Below, piece by piece: positions 39,633-51,140 of a stretch of 64,000 bases of DNA; positions within the stretch are counted from its first letter, which is position 1; the number at the start of each line of letters is the position of its first letter. A model generated the notes under the pieces. That model saw nothing but the letters and a program-made list of their open reading frames with translations. It had not been told where the DNA came from and made no database searches. Origin of the DNA: Warburgia ugandensis (taxonomy: Eukaryota > Streptophyta > Magnoliopsida > Canellales > Canellaceae); the NCBI GenBank assembly GCA_035236585.1, contig CP141137.1, forward strand, positions 13,346,327-13,410,326. Direction: 5' to 3'. A program made the translations under genes and the position numbers.

Positions 39633-39743
39633 ATGGAACATTTGTTGGGGCTGCTAAGAATTAGGGTTGTGAGAGGGGTCAACCTGGCCATTCGAGATGC
39701 CTGCAGTAGCGATCCTTATGTTTTTCTCGAGATGGACACGCAG
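39633..39743 (+). CDS. CAR-type C2 protein first exon, open copy (S2)
   Basis: 111 bp coding 37 residues, MEHLLGLLRIRVVRGVNLA then IRDACSSDPYVFLEMDTQ, followed by a good donor CAG/GTAATT in phase 0, the same structure as exon 1 of the gene at 53570. It covers the first C2 strands and calcium loop 1 with both aspartates (D22, D27). The end KMGKQ of normal CAR proteins is changed to EMDTQ, as in S1 and S3. No exon 2 is seen before the next copy, so it is either a gene fragment or an alternative first exon of the downstream gene. A GAA-rich leader precedes the ATG (39542-39574). The minus-strand Ser-rich frame over the leader is an artefact. Confidence 0.6.
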
Positions 39744-39776
39744 GTAATTTTCTTTGATAATCACTAGAATTTTGTA

Positions 39777-39978
39777 GAAGGGGAGCTTGGGTTCAAGTGC
39801 AGAGTTGTTGTCGGGTGACTTTGAGGTCACGGATTTAAGGCGTGAAAATAGCCTCTTGCAAAATGCAAGGTAAGGTTATATACTATTGACCTTTATAGTC
39901 AGCCCCTTTCCTGAACGCTGCATACCCAGAATGTTCCCCAAACCCTGCATATATGAGGGACCTTCGTGCACTTTTAAC
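39777..39978 (+). mobile_element. Au-like SINE after exon 1 (S2)
   Basis: 202 bp between CACTAGAATTTTGTA (39762-39776) and CACTAGAAGTTCGTA (39979-39993), a 15-bp duplication with two changes. It has the head with GAGGTCACGGATTTAAGG, the CCTCTTGCAAAATGCAAGGTAAGG centre and CTGCATATATGAGGGACCTTCGTGCAC end. The same insertion is present in S3 and absent from S1. Confidence 0.85.
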
Positions 39979-42962
39979 CACTAGAAGTTCGTAATACAGA
40001 TGAACCTCTATTTAGTATGGTCAACACTTCACATACAGTTTTGATGAAACAACTTTTCCCTAGGTTATTGTCTTCACCAGCACCATTACATGTTTTCCTT
40101 TCACTTGTCCCTTGTAGTCATGTGATGAACGGATGCCTGATATTCATTTGTCATTCTCTACTAGGGGTCGTTTTTATGAATAGTACCTATTAGTAATAAT
40201 TTATTCTAAGAATAGTGCGAATACTGTATTGAAGTTGTTATAAGCTTTTCTTTGTCCTGATCTTTCATGATTTGTGAATATATAACTCTTCACAGTTTCA
40301 AAAAGAAAGCCATCTAGACTTGATAATCCATGACAACAACAGATGAATAGCATGAATAATGACGAATTATGGATAGACTAGGTCTATATCAGAAAAGCCC
40401 GAGGTTTAGAGCTTAACAGCAAAGTTCGTTCACATAGTCATCTATTCAAGAGTAATAAAATGCAGGAGAACAGCTATTTTACTGAATACCTGACTTGTTC
40501 ACCGAATAGGATGCTTCTACTCATCTAGAGTATTCTGTGGGTGCTGATGTGCACACGTGAATAACCAGAGATAACCATGATAACTATGAATGATGTTTGT
40601 TGCACATATAAAATTGCATGAAAGAGTTCAATCCTCCATGTAATAATCCACCTTTGGATGATCCAACTTATTCATCTCATTGCTCCAGTTTTGATATCTC
40701 GTAAACAAAAAATCATATTTATTAGATGATATTATGATCCTAAAATCATATTTTGGGAAGTTGAGTTTAGATTGTTATTTATAAAAAAAATTCTAATCAT
40801 TTGTTTCTTGTGATAAAAGATCATAAATTTTCAAATGCTAGAATTATCCAATCTTCTTGATTTTGAACCACTAGATATCCATGCTGAATTAACAAGACTA
40901 ACAAGATAGATCATCCCAATTTGGGCTAAGATTTAAACACATGACCTCTCAAATAGCAATGCAAAATCCTAACCAACTTTCCTAGAGCTAATTTGTGCAT
41001 GTACATGGAAAATAACAAATCTCACTTGACATCTTCCTTGGGGTTTTTTTGCAACGAGTGACTTGAGTCTAAGTTGAGTTTGGGTTTTAAAACTATACTT
41101 ACAAGGAAGTTTCCTATAGGGCCTTCAGCCAAGTACTCAACTAGTGCTGAACCTTTTTAACTGGGGTTCACATGTCAAGTGCCCCCGGACACTCCAAGAA
41201 GCAGTGGTTCTTGTTCATGAGATAGATATCACTGAAGTCGAGATGTCTTTTTGGTAGAGAAATTACGGGCCATTAAATTAGAATGCAGCGGAAAGATAAT
41301 ATGTAACTAAAACGAGTAGCCTCTAATTCCAAATAAAAAAGGGAGGTGGGTGAATGGAGGTAAATGCCATCTTAAACAAAGTCTACTTCCATCACATCAT
41401 CTCCATTCCTCGTGAAAAAGCAAGAGAATCTTTGGGAGAAAACAGCATAGGCAAACAAACAAAGTCTACTACTACCAAAATGGTATTTGGACGGTGAAAG
41501 GACATGCAATGGGACACTTCCTTGTACGTTGATCTTTTATCATGGAAGGGTTCAAATTATTGAGGTTACTAGACTTGCAGGCATGATAAATAGTTTGGCC
41601 ACCTAACTGGTTCCAACCAAATATTTCCTCTCACATGGGTTCCCAAGGAAGATATCCGACCTTTGATTTAAAAGCAATGCTATATGGACGCTCTCTGTGA
41701 GAGTCTTCCTGTACCACTTTGCTAGAGCCTACCTTAGCATGATTGGATTTATTCATGGCATTGCTTTAACTAAGGATATTATATAATTAAAGAACCTGTA
41801 GATTGAATGATCTTAGCATATATATAAAATTTATGTTGTTGTTTCTAAACCATCCATTTTCAAGTATAACCTTTTAAATGTTAAGATCATTCAATCCACA
41901 CGATTTTTTTAGCTATTACATATCCAGAGTTAAAACAATGACATGAATTAGTTGAATTGTGCAATAGTGGCCTCCAAAAAAAGTGGTACAGGCCAATAAT
42001 CTCATAAAGAGCATCCATTCGGCATTATTCTTGATTTAAAACACAACCATTTTAAAATTGAGCCTGCCCCATCATTATTTGCTAAAGCTTGATCGAGCAG
42101 ACAGCTAAAATCTCCTTTTGGCACGGATCAATGACCTCACACTTCATGTATCAGTCATTTGTGTAGCAAATCTGCTGTTGTAATCTTCGAGTTCTTGTTA
42201 GGCGGTCACTTGGCCAAGTTCAAATTGTCATTTTGTATATTAGACAAATATTTTGGTCCACTGCTTATTAGCTTATATTTTTAGGTTGAATGTAATACCA
42301 TATAGTATCAGTAAGTGTTATTGAATGTAATACAATATAGTATCAACAAGTGTTACTGACTTAGAGGGAGAGGTTGGGGCGTTCCACTCAAGTGGCGTGT
42401 TAGACATAAACATTGTTGGCCCTACAAAAGGTTTCTAAAATACTTCTAATTTTAAAATTTTAAGTTATTAATTGGCACTTGAAAAAAAGGATTAACTTAT
42501 GCCACTAAATTAGAAGTGAAAGTAACAAGTAGCTATCCTTGTTCAACACGTGTTTTATTATTATTAATATTATTTTTCTTAATGGTATTTGGTACAAATT
42601 GCATTTTCAAAAAGGATGACTGCTGAACTGAAGCTTCCTAGCAACTATGATTCACCTGTCCGTTTACAATATTTGTAGTACAGGGCTAGCCACTAGATTC
42701 TCGTATAATATGCATAGTGGACTTACTGTATCCGGAAATTCTAAGAGCGAGTGAGATTATAGTGGTAGAATTGTCTGGAGACGAAATACATAAACTCAAT
42801 ATTTAGCAAGACAATTGTTCTTATCATCCACCATTGGGGGTTTTTCATGAAGCGGCCACCACTGGATGATCTAAACGTCCAGCTATTTATCAGGCTTTCG
42901 ATGACTATGTTGGACGGATATTTAAGTCTAGGTTTGAATCTGTTTTTTGTTTTTATCATTGA

Positions 42963-44922
42963 TGGAGTAAGAGAATTGAACTTAATACACATCTAAAAAC
43001 TAAGTGGTGGAAACATGGTGGTGGAATGAAACAGTGCAAAAAGCTATTAAAGAAAAACGAATGCGTTTTAAAGCATGGCAGAAGATTAGATGAAAACTAT
43101 GAACAATATAAGAATGTTAAAAATGTTGCTAAGAGAATAGTAAGAGAGGCTAAACTTAAAGCACATGATGAGCTCTATAATAGATTAGGAATAAGAGAAG
43201 GTGAGAAAGATGTGTTTAAACTTGCAAAAGTAAGAGAACAGAAGGGTAAGGACTTAGAGCATGTTAGATGCATCAGAAGCGATGATCAAAGGGTATTAGT
43301 CAAAGATGATGAGATCAAAGAAAGGTGGAAAATATACTTTCAAAAATTGTTAAATGACAATGGTCATGAGAATATAGGAATTAAAAATACCATAAATCTA
43401 AATAACATTGGATATTATAGATATGAACGTAGGATTAGAATACTTGAAGTAAAAGAGGCCTTGAGAAAGATGAAATCAAGAAAAGCCATGGTGTCTGATG
43501 GTATACCAATAGAGGTTTGGAAGCATATGGGAGATATTGGGGTAGTTTAGTTGACCAAGTTGTTTAACAAGATTATAAAATAAAAGAAAATGCCTGATGA
43601 GTGGAGGAAAAGTTCTATCGTACCAATCTATAAGAATAAATGAGACATTCAAAGCTGCACTAATTATCGAAGGATCAAACTTATGAGCCACACCATGAAA
43701 CTTTTGAAAGAGTGATTGAGAAGAGGCTAAGACATGAAACAAATGTATCAGAGAACCAGTTTAGTTTCATGCTTGGAAGGTCTACCATGGAAGCTATTTT
43801 CTTACTAAGACAATTAGTAGAGAAATATAGGGAGAGGAGAAAAGACCTCCATATGTTCTTTATCGATTTAGAAAAAACTTATGATAGAATCCCTAGAGAG
43901 TTAATATGGAGGGTGTTGGGTGGTAAAGAGGTTTCTCAAGGGTATATAGACATAATTACAGATATGTATGAGCGAGCAGTAACAAATGTTAAGACCACTA
44001 GTGGCGTGACTGGTGATTTTTCTGTCACTGTCGGATTGCACCAAGGATCGGCATTGAGTCCATACCTTTTCACATTAGTTATAGATGAGTTAACAAAACA
44101 TCTGCATGAGGAGATTCCCTGGTGCATGCTATTTGCAGACGATATAGTCCTACTTGATGAGACAAGGGAGGATGTAAACATAGAGCTAGAGTTATGGAGA
44201 GAAGCATTAGAATCTGAAGGATTTAAAATTATTCAAACTAAGACATAATATATGGAATGTAATTTTAGCAAGGAGAGTATGAGTGAAACACCAGTCAAGA
44301 TTGATAACTAAGAGGTCCTCATGAGAGACCACTTTCAATACTTAGGATCATTGATCCACGAGAGTGGAGAGATTGAGAGAGAGGTTACCCAGAGAATCCA
44401 AGCGGGTTGGAACAAATGGAGATGTGCATTGGGTGTTTTATGTGATCGGCGAGTGCCACTCAAATTAAAGGAAAAATTCTATAGGATGGCTATAAGGCCG
44501 GCAATGCTCTATGGATTAGAGTGTTGGGCAGTTAAGGAATATTATACTCATAGGATGAGTGTCGCAAAAATAAAGATATTGAGATGGATGAGTGGTAAAA
44601 CAAGAAAGAATAGAATTAGAAATGAAAATATTAGAGGAAATTTAGGGATAGCACCAATAGGTAACAAGATGAGGAAGATTAGACTTAGATGGTTTGGACA
44701 TGTTCAAAGGAGACCAACAACGCATCAGTTAGAAGAAGAGAGGCAATACAAGTTGAAGGTTCTAAAAGGGCAAGGGAAGACTTAAAAAAACGTGGATAGA
44801 AGTAGTGATAAAAGATTTAATAACTTTAGGACTAAATAAAGCCATGGTATTTGATAGAATGAAATGGAGGAATAAAATTCATGTGCCGACCTCTAATTGA
44901 GATAAGATTTTGATGATAATGA
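42963..44922 (+). mobile_element. 5'-truncated RTE-type LINE with target duplication
   Basis: 1,960 bp bounded by perfect 15-bp copies of TGTTTTTATCATTGA (42948-42962 and 44923-44937). The equivalent place in copy 2 of the tandem duplication (about 49919-49938) is uninterrupted. The 3' end is a GATGATAAT-type short repeat without a long poly-A, as known for RTE LINEs. The endonuclease half is missing, which is usual for incomplete reverse transcription at the target. It inserted after the segment was duplicated. Confidence 0.93.
42996..44900 (+). pseudogene. LINE ORF2 remnant: reverse transcriptase and C-terminal part
   Basis: The frame starts near TWWWNETVQKAIKEKR (about 43015), shifts near 43090, runs open at 43026-43550 (linker, IKERWKIYFQKLLN), and shifts again near 43700 into 43712-44785. 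Visible reverse transcriptase motifs are SENQFSFMLGRST, FFIDLEKTYDRIP, GLHQGSALSPYLF and the catalytic box LFADDIVLLDE (both aspartates intact). The thumb and C-terminal part follow (RDHFQYLGSLI, RIQAGWNKWR, LRWFGHVQRRP). In-frame stops lie at 43548, 44246 and 44309, with a last shift near 44765 before TGA at 44900. It is inactive, and its motifs are those of plant RTE-clade elements. Confidence 0.9.
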
Positions 44923-46454
44923 TGTTTTTATCATTGAACGTAGGCGTCCTTTTTCGTATGATCAATGGTACAACTTTGCAAACACTATATTAATTATCCG
45001 TTTGGCACTTGTTTTGGACTCCTAGAGATGTAAAGGCAGAGGAACCATGCATGAAGTGGACGACTACTTAGGTACTTAGATATTTTCTGACGATGTTAGA
45101 GGACTGGACCGACTGGTATCTGTAGCACATTATCATTGTGGGTTGCGTGTTGACTTCTGCATAATTTAATGGTTGATTTGATCAGTTCATCTGATTTACC
45201 AACTTTGGATTTCACATTTATACTTTTACTGAATGCTTTGTCGTGAGCTACAATGACATCTACAGCATCATGGGGTCTTTAAGGCCTTTCTGTCTCAGTC
45301 GAAGTTTGTATTATTCTGCCTCGGATTTACAGTTTGAGAAATAGAAAACACAGAGAAAGTTTGTGCTTTCTATGTTCTCTCTCCTACAAGTTGGGGTTTT
45401 CCGTTTGGGAAATAAAAAGGAAATGAAAGACAGAGGCATGGAGAGGAAGGAATAAGGTACGTAATGGGTCTTAACGAAGGGCATTTTGGACATGAAATCT
45501 TAAGGCTTTTGTCTCAAATGTACCAGAGGAGTAAAAAACTATAGTTTTACGCTGTTAGTAACCTACAGACATACTTGTGGTACTCACAAGACTGTGTTTT
45601 GGTGGTTAAATATGGGCAGTTAATTATACTATCAGCTTCGCAGTGGTACACTACCTGCGATTAGAAGTCGACTATTTTAGATCCATCAACCTCTAAGGTA
45701 TTTGTACTACTGTACATCATGCAAAGTCCGAGAAAGGAGATGAGCGGGTCGGATCAACCAAAGGTGCAGGACTTAATGCACAATTGATGGGCCACCCGGA
45801 AACTTTCCATGATCATGCACCATGATATCATTCCATGAAGTATTTCTAATGGTTTAATATTAATTTAAGTTGTTGGGCATCCAAAGTTAAAGTAATCACA
45901 TAAATAAGTCAGATTATGGAGAAGTAAGCTTCAGAAAAATATGAACCTCTCGGATGCTCTCATATGGAGCAGCGTCCCTGGCACTTCCCCGTTTATACAT
46001 TATTATAAAGGGAAAATGGCTATTATCATAAAGTGGATCGCTAATGGATGGCAACCGTAGAAGTCAAGCTTAAAGGTAGACTAATCACTATTGGGTCTGT
46101 GGACAACAGTGACAGCAAATCAAAGGAAGGGGATATTTTTCTGCAATGGGCATTCATCCAATGGTGGACATCTTCATGCAAAAGCGCGTCTAGGGACTGG
46201 AAGGGCTAGTATATGAAAGGCCACGTAAGAGATGGTACAATCAACGGATAGATTATTCCCCATCCATTTTAAAGACTGGCGGGCCCGGTTTGCAGAGAAA
46301 AAGAAAGATACTAGCACACAGTGGTCCACCCCATGCGTAGCCTTTATTGAACTATAAGAAGAAGAAGAAGAAGAAGAAGAAGACGAACAAGAAAAAGAAA
46401 ACCTCTTTTGAGCTGCTGCTCCTTGTTTCGTAAATTTGTCTTTCTTCTTCTTCA

Positions 46455-46565
46455 ATGGAACATTTGATGGGGCTGCTAAGAGTTAGGGTTGTGAGAGGGG
46501 TCAACATGGCCATTCGAGATGCCTGCAGTAGCGATCCTTATGTTTTTCTCGAGATGGACACGCAG
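46455..46565 (+). CDS. CAR-type C2 protein first exon, open copy (S3)
   Basis: 111 bp, 37 residues, MEHLMGLLRVRVVRGVNMA then IRDACSSDPYVFLEMDTQ, ending in a phase-0 donor CAG/GTAATT. It differs from S2 at three residues (L5M, I10V, L18M) and keeps the calcium-loop aspartates. Leader and GAA repeat (46357-46382) resemble S2. No downstream CAR exon lies in this copy, but exon 2 of the gene at 56053 is in phase with its donor. It could be a relic or an alternative first exon; transcript data would decide. Confidence 0.6.
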
Positions 46566-46598
46566 GTAATTTACTTTGATAATCACTGGAATTTTGTA

Positions 46599-46797
46599 GA
46601 AGGGGAGCTGGGGTGAAAGTGCAGAGTTGTTGTCATGTGACTTTGAGGTCACGGGTTAAGGTGTGGAAATAATCTCTTGCAAAATGTAAGGTAAGGTTGT
46701 ATGCTATTGACCTTTATAGTCTGCCCATTTCTTGTACGCTGCATATGCGGGACGTTCTCCAAACCCTGCATATGCGAGACCTTCGTGCACTTTTAAC
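46599..46797 (+). mobile_element. Au-like SINE after exon 1 (S3)
   Basis: 199 bp between CACTGGAATTTTGTA (46584-46598) and CACTAGAATTTCGTA (46798-46812). It is the duplicated partner of the SINE at 39777-39978. The 3' part contains a short internal duplication (ACGCTGCATATGCGG and AACCCTGCATATGCGAG). Confidence 0.85.
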
Positions 46798-47832
46798 CAC
46801 TAGAATTTCGTAATACAGATGAACCTCTATTTAGTATGGTCAACACTTCATATACAGTTTCTGATTAAACAACTTTTCCCTAGGTTATTGTCTTCACCAG
46901 CACCATTACATGTTTTCCTTTCACTTGTCCCTTGTAGTCATTTGATGAACGGCTGCCTGATATTCATTTGCCATTCTCCACTAGGGGTTGTTTTTATGAA
47001 TAGTACCTATTAGTAATAATTTATTCTAAGAATAGTGCGAATACTGTATTGAAGTTGTTATAAGCTTTTCTTAGTCCTGATCTTTCATGATTTGTGAATA
47101 TATAACTCTTCACAGTTTCAAAGAGAGCCATCTAGACTTGATAATCCATGACAACGACAGATGAATAGCATGAATAATGACGAATTATGGATAGAATAGG
47201 TCTATATCAGAAAAGCCCGAGGTTTAGAGCTTAACAGCAAAGTTCGTTCACATAGTCATCTATTCAAGAGTAATAAAATGCAGGAGAACAGCTATTTTAC
47301 TGAATCCCTGACTTGTTCACCGAATAGGATGCTTCTACTCATCTAGAGTATTCTGTGGGTGCTGATGTGCACACGTGAATTACCAAAGATAACCATGATA
47401 ACTATGAATGATGTTTGGTGCACATATAAAATTGCATGAAAGAGCTCAATCCTCAATGTAATAATCCACCTTTGGATGATCCAACTTATTCATCTCATTG
47501 CTCTATTTTTGATATCTTGTAAACAAAAAAATCATATTTATTAGATGATATTATGATCCTAAAATCATATTTTTGGAAGTTGAGTTTAGATTATTATTTA
47601 TAAAAAATTTCTAATAATTTGTTTCTTGTGATAAAAGATCATAATTTTTTAAATGCTAGAATTATCCAACTTCTTGATTTTCGAACCACTAGATATCCAT
47701 GCTGAATTAACAAGACTAACAAGTCAGATCATCCTAATTTGGGCTAAGATTTAAACACGTGACCTCTCAAATAGTAATGCAAAATCCTGACCAACTTTCC
47801 TAGAGCTTATTTGTGTATGTACATGGAAAATA

Positions 47833-47939
<107 letters not shown>

Positions 47940-48735
47940 ATATTATTTTACATCTTCCTTGGTGTTTTTTTGCAACGAGTGACTTGAGTCTAAGTTAAGT
48001 TTGGGTTTTTAAACTATACTTACAAGGAAGTTTCCTATAGGGCCTTCAGCCAAGTACTCAACTAGTGCTGAACCTTTTTAACTGGGGTTCAGATGTCAAG
48101 TGCCCCGGACACTCCAAGAAGCAGTGGTTCTTGTTCATGAGATGGATATCATTGAAGTTGTGATGTCTTTTTGGTAGAGAAATTAAGGGCCATTAAATTA
48201 GAATGCAGCGGAAAGATAATATGTAACTAAAACGAGGAGCCTCTAATTCCAAATAAAAAAGGGAGGTGGGTGAAAGGAGGTAAATGCCATCTTAAACAAA
48301 GTCTACTTCCATCACATCATCTCCCTTCCTCGTGAAAAAGCATGAGAATCTTTGGGAGAGAACAGAATAGGCAAACAAACAAAGTATACTACTTCCAAAA
48401 TGGTATTTGGACGGTGAAAGGACATGCAATGGGACACTTCCTTGCACGTTGATCTTTTATCATGGAAGGGTTCAAATTATTGAGGTTACTAGACTTGCAG
48501 GCATGATAAATAGTTTGGCCACCTAACTGGTTCCAACCAAATATTTCCTCTCACATGGGTTCCCAAGGAAGATATCTGACCTTTGATTTAAGAGCAACGC
48601 TATATGGACGCTCTCTGTGAGAATCTTCCTGTACCACTTTGCTAGAGCCTACCTTAGCATGATTGGACTTATTCATGGCATTGCTTTAACTAAGGATATT
48701 ATATAATTAAAGAACCTGTGGATTGAATGATCTTA

Positions 48736-48737
<2 letters not shown>

Positions 48738-48802
<65 letters not shown>
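48738..48802. repeat. (AT)32 microsatellite, expanded in copy 2
   Basis: About 65 bases of AT; the same place in copy 1 (41818-41828) has only about five units. Confidence 0.95.
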
Positions 48803-48807
<5 letters not shown>

Positions 48808-51140
48808 TATGTTGTTGTTTCTAAACCATCCATTTTCAAGTATAACCTTTTAAATGTTAAGATCATTCAATCCACACGATTTTTTTAGCTATTACATATC
48901 CAGAGTTAAAACAATAACATGAATTAGTTGAATTGTGCAATAGTGGCCTCCAAAAAAAGTGGTACAGGCCAATAATCTCGTAAAGAGCATCCATTCGGCA
49001 TTATTCTTGATTTAAAACACAACCATTTTAAAATTGAGCCTGCCCCATCATATTTGCTAAAGCTTGATCGAGCAGACAGCTAAAATCTCCTTTTGGCACG
49101 GATCAATGACCTCACACTTCATATATCAGTCATGTGTGTAGCAAATCTGCTGTTGTAATCTTCGAGTTCTTGTTAGGTGGTCACTTGGCCAAGTTCAAAT
49201 TGTCATTTTGTATATTAGACAAATATTTTGGTCCACTGCTTATTAGCTTATATTTTTAGGTTGAATGTAATACAATATAGTATCAGTAAGTGTTATTGAA
49301 TGTAATACAATATAGTATCAACAAGTGTTACTGACTTAGAGGGAGAGGTTGGGGCGTTCCACTCAAGTGGCGTGTTAGACATAAACATTGTTGGCCCTAC
49401 AAAAGGTTTCTAAAATACTTCTAATTTTAAAATTTTAAGTTATTAATTGGCACTTGAAAAAAAGGATTAACTTATGCCACTAAATTAGAAGTGAAAGTAA
49501 CAAGTAGCTATCCTTGTTCAACATGCGTTTTATTATTATTAATATTATTTTTCTTAATGGTATTTGGTACAAATTGCATTTTCAAAATGGATAACTGCTG
49601 AACTGAAGCTTCCTAGCAACTATGATTCACCTGTCCGTTTCCAATATTTGTAGTACAGGGCTTGCCACTAGATTCCCGTATCAGATGCATAGTGGACTTA
49701 CTGTATCCGAAATTATAAGGGCGAGTGAGATTATAGTGGTAGAATTGGCCGGAGACGAAGTACATATACTCAATATTTGGCAAGACAATTGTTCTTCTCA
49801 TCCACCATCGGGGGTTTTTCATGAAGCGGCCACCACTGGATGATCTAAACGTCCAGCTGTTTATCAGGCTTTCGATGACTGTGCTGGACGGATATTTAAG
49901 TCTAGGTCCTGAATCTGTTTTTTCTTTTTATCATTGAACGTAGGCATCCTTTTTCGTATGATCAATAGTACAACTTTGCAAACACTATATTAATCATCCA
50001 TTAGGCGCTTGTTTTGGACTACTAGAGATGTAAAGGCAGAGTAACCATGCATGAAGTGGACGACTACTTAGGTACTTAGATATTTTCTGACGCTGTTAGA
50101 GGACTGGACCGACCGGTATCTTTAGCACAATATCATTGTGGGTTGCGTGTTGTGCTTGACTTCTGCATAATTTAATGGCCTGCCTTTGGTTGATTTGACT
50201 AGTTCATCTGATTTACCAACTTTGGATTTCACATTTATACTTTTATTGAATGCTTTGTCGTGAGCTACAATGACATCTACAGCATCATGGGGTCTTTAGG
50301 GCCTTCTGTCTCAGTGGAAGTTTGTATTATTCTGCTACGGATTTACCGTTTGAGAAAGAGACAACACAGAGAAAGTTTGAGCTTTTTATGTTCTCTCTCT
50401 TACAAGTTGGGGTTTTCCGTTTGGGGAAAAAAAAGGATATGAAAGACAGAGGCATGGAGAGGAGGGAATAAGGTACATAATGGGTCTTAACGAAGGGTAT
50501 TTTGGACATGAAATCTTAAGGCTTTTGTCTCAAATGTCTAGTAGTCAAAAACTATAGTTTTACACTGTTGGTAACCTACAGACATACTTGTGGTACTCAC
50601 AAGACTGTGTTTTGGTGGTTAAATATGGGCAGTTAATTATACTATCAGCTTCGCAGTGGTACACTACCTGTGATTAGAAGTCGACTATTTTAGATCCATC
50701 AACCTCTAAGGTATTTGTACTACTGTACATCATGCAAAGCCAGAGAAAGGAGATGAGCGGATCGGATCAACTAAAGGTGCAGGACTTAATGCACAATTGA
50801 TGGGCCACCCGGAAACTTTCCATGATCATGCACCGTGATATCATTCGATAAAGTATTTCTAATGGTTTAATGTTAATTTAATTTGTTGGACATCCAAAAT
50901 TAGAGCAATCACATGAATAAGTCAGATTATGGAGACGTAAGCTTCAGAAAAATATGAACCTCGGATACTCTCATATGGAGCAGCGTCACTGGCACTTCCC
51001 CGTTTATACATTATTATAAAGAGAAAATGGCTATTATCATAAAGGGGATCGCTAATGGATGGCAACCGTAGAAGTCAAGCTTAAAGCTAGACTAATCACT
51101 ACAGAGTCTGTGGACAACAGTGACAGCAAATCAAAGGAAG

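Larger units (their letters stand above)
39403..46129 (+). repeat. Tandem duplication, copy 1 (S2 plus flank P1)
   Basis: The unit contains leader, CAR-type exon 1, SINE, intron-like sequence and a gene-free flank. It matches 46216-51140 almost base for base; by eye the identity is in the mid to high 90 percent range. Copy 1 alone contains a LINE (42963-44922); without it the unit is about 4.75 kb. Copy 1 lacks the long AT and CT/AT expansions of copy 2. I found no CAR exon 2 or 3 in it. Confidence 0.88.

Noticed and set aside
39391..39633. Minus-strand Lys/Ser-rich frame, also at 46174-46455
   Set aside because: Antisense reading of the GAA-rich leader of the CAR exon copies; differs in frame content between copies only by repeat length.
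39744..42860. CAR exon 2 or 3 within S2, and likewise in S1 and S3
   Set aside because: No stretch encoding NPEWNEDLTLSI-like or later C2 motifs could be found in any frame by eye.
45311..45493. Minus-strand 60-residue frame, repeated at 50327-50509
   Set aside because: Conserved only because the segment is duplicated; substitutions between copies do not favour synonymous sites, and no homologue is recognised.
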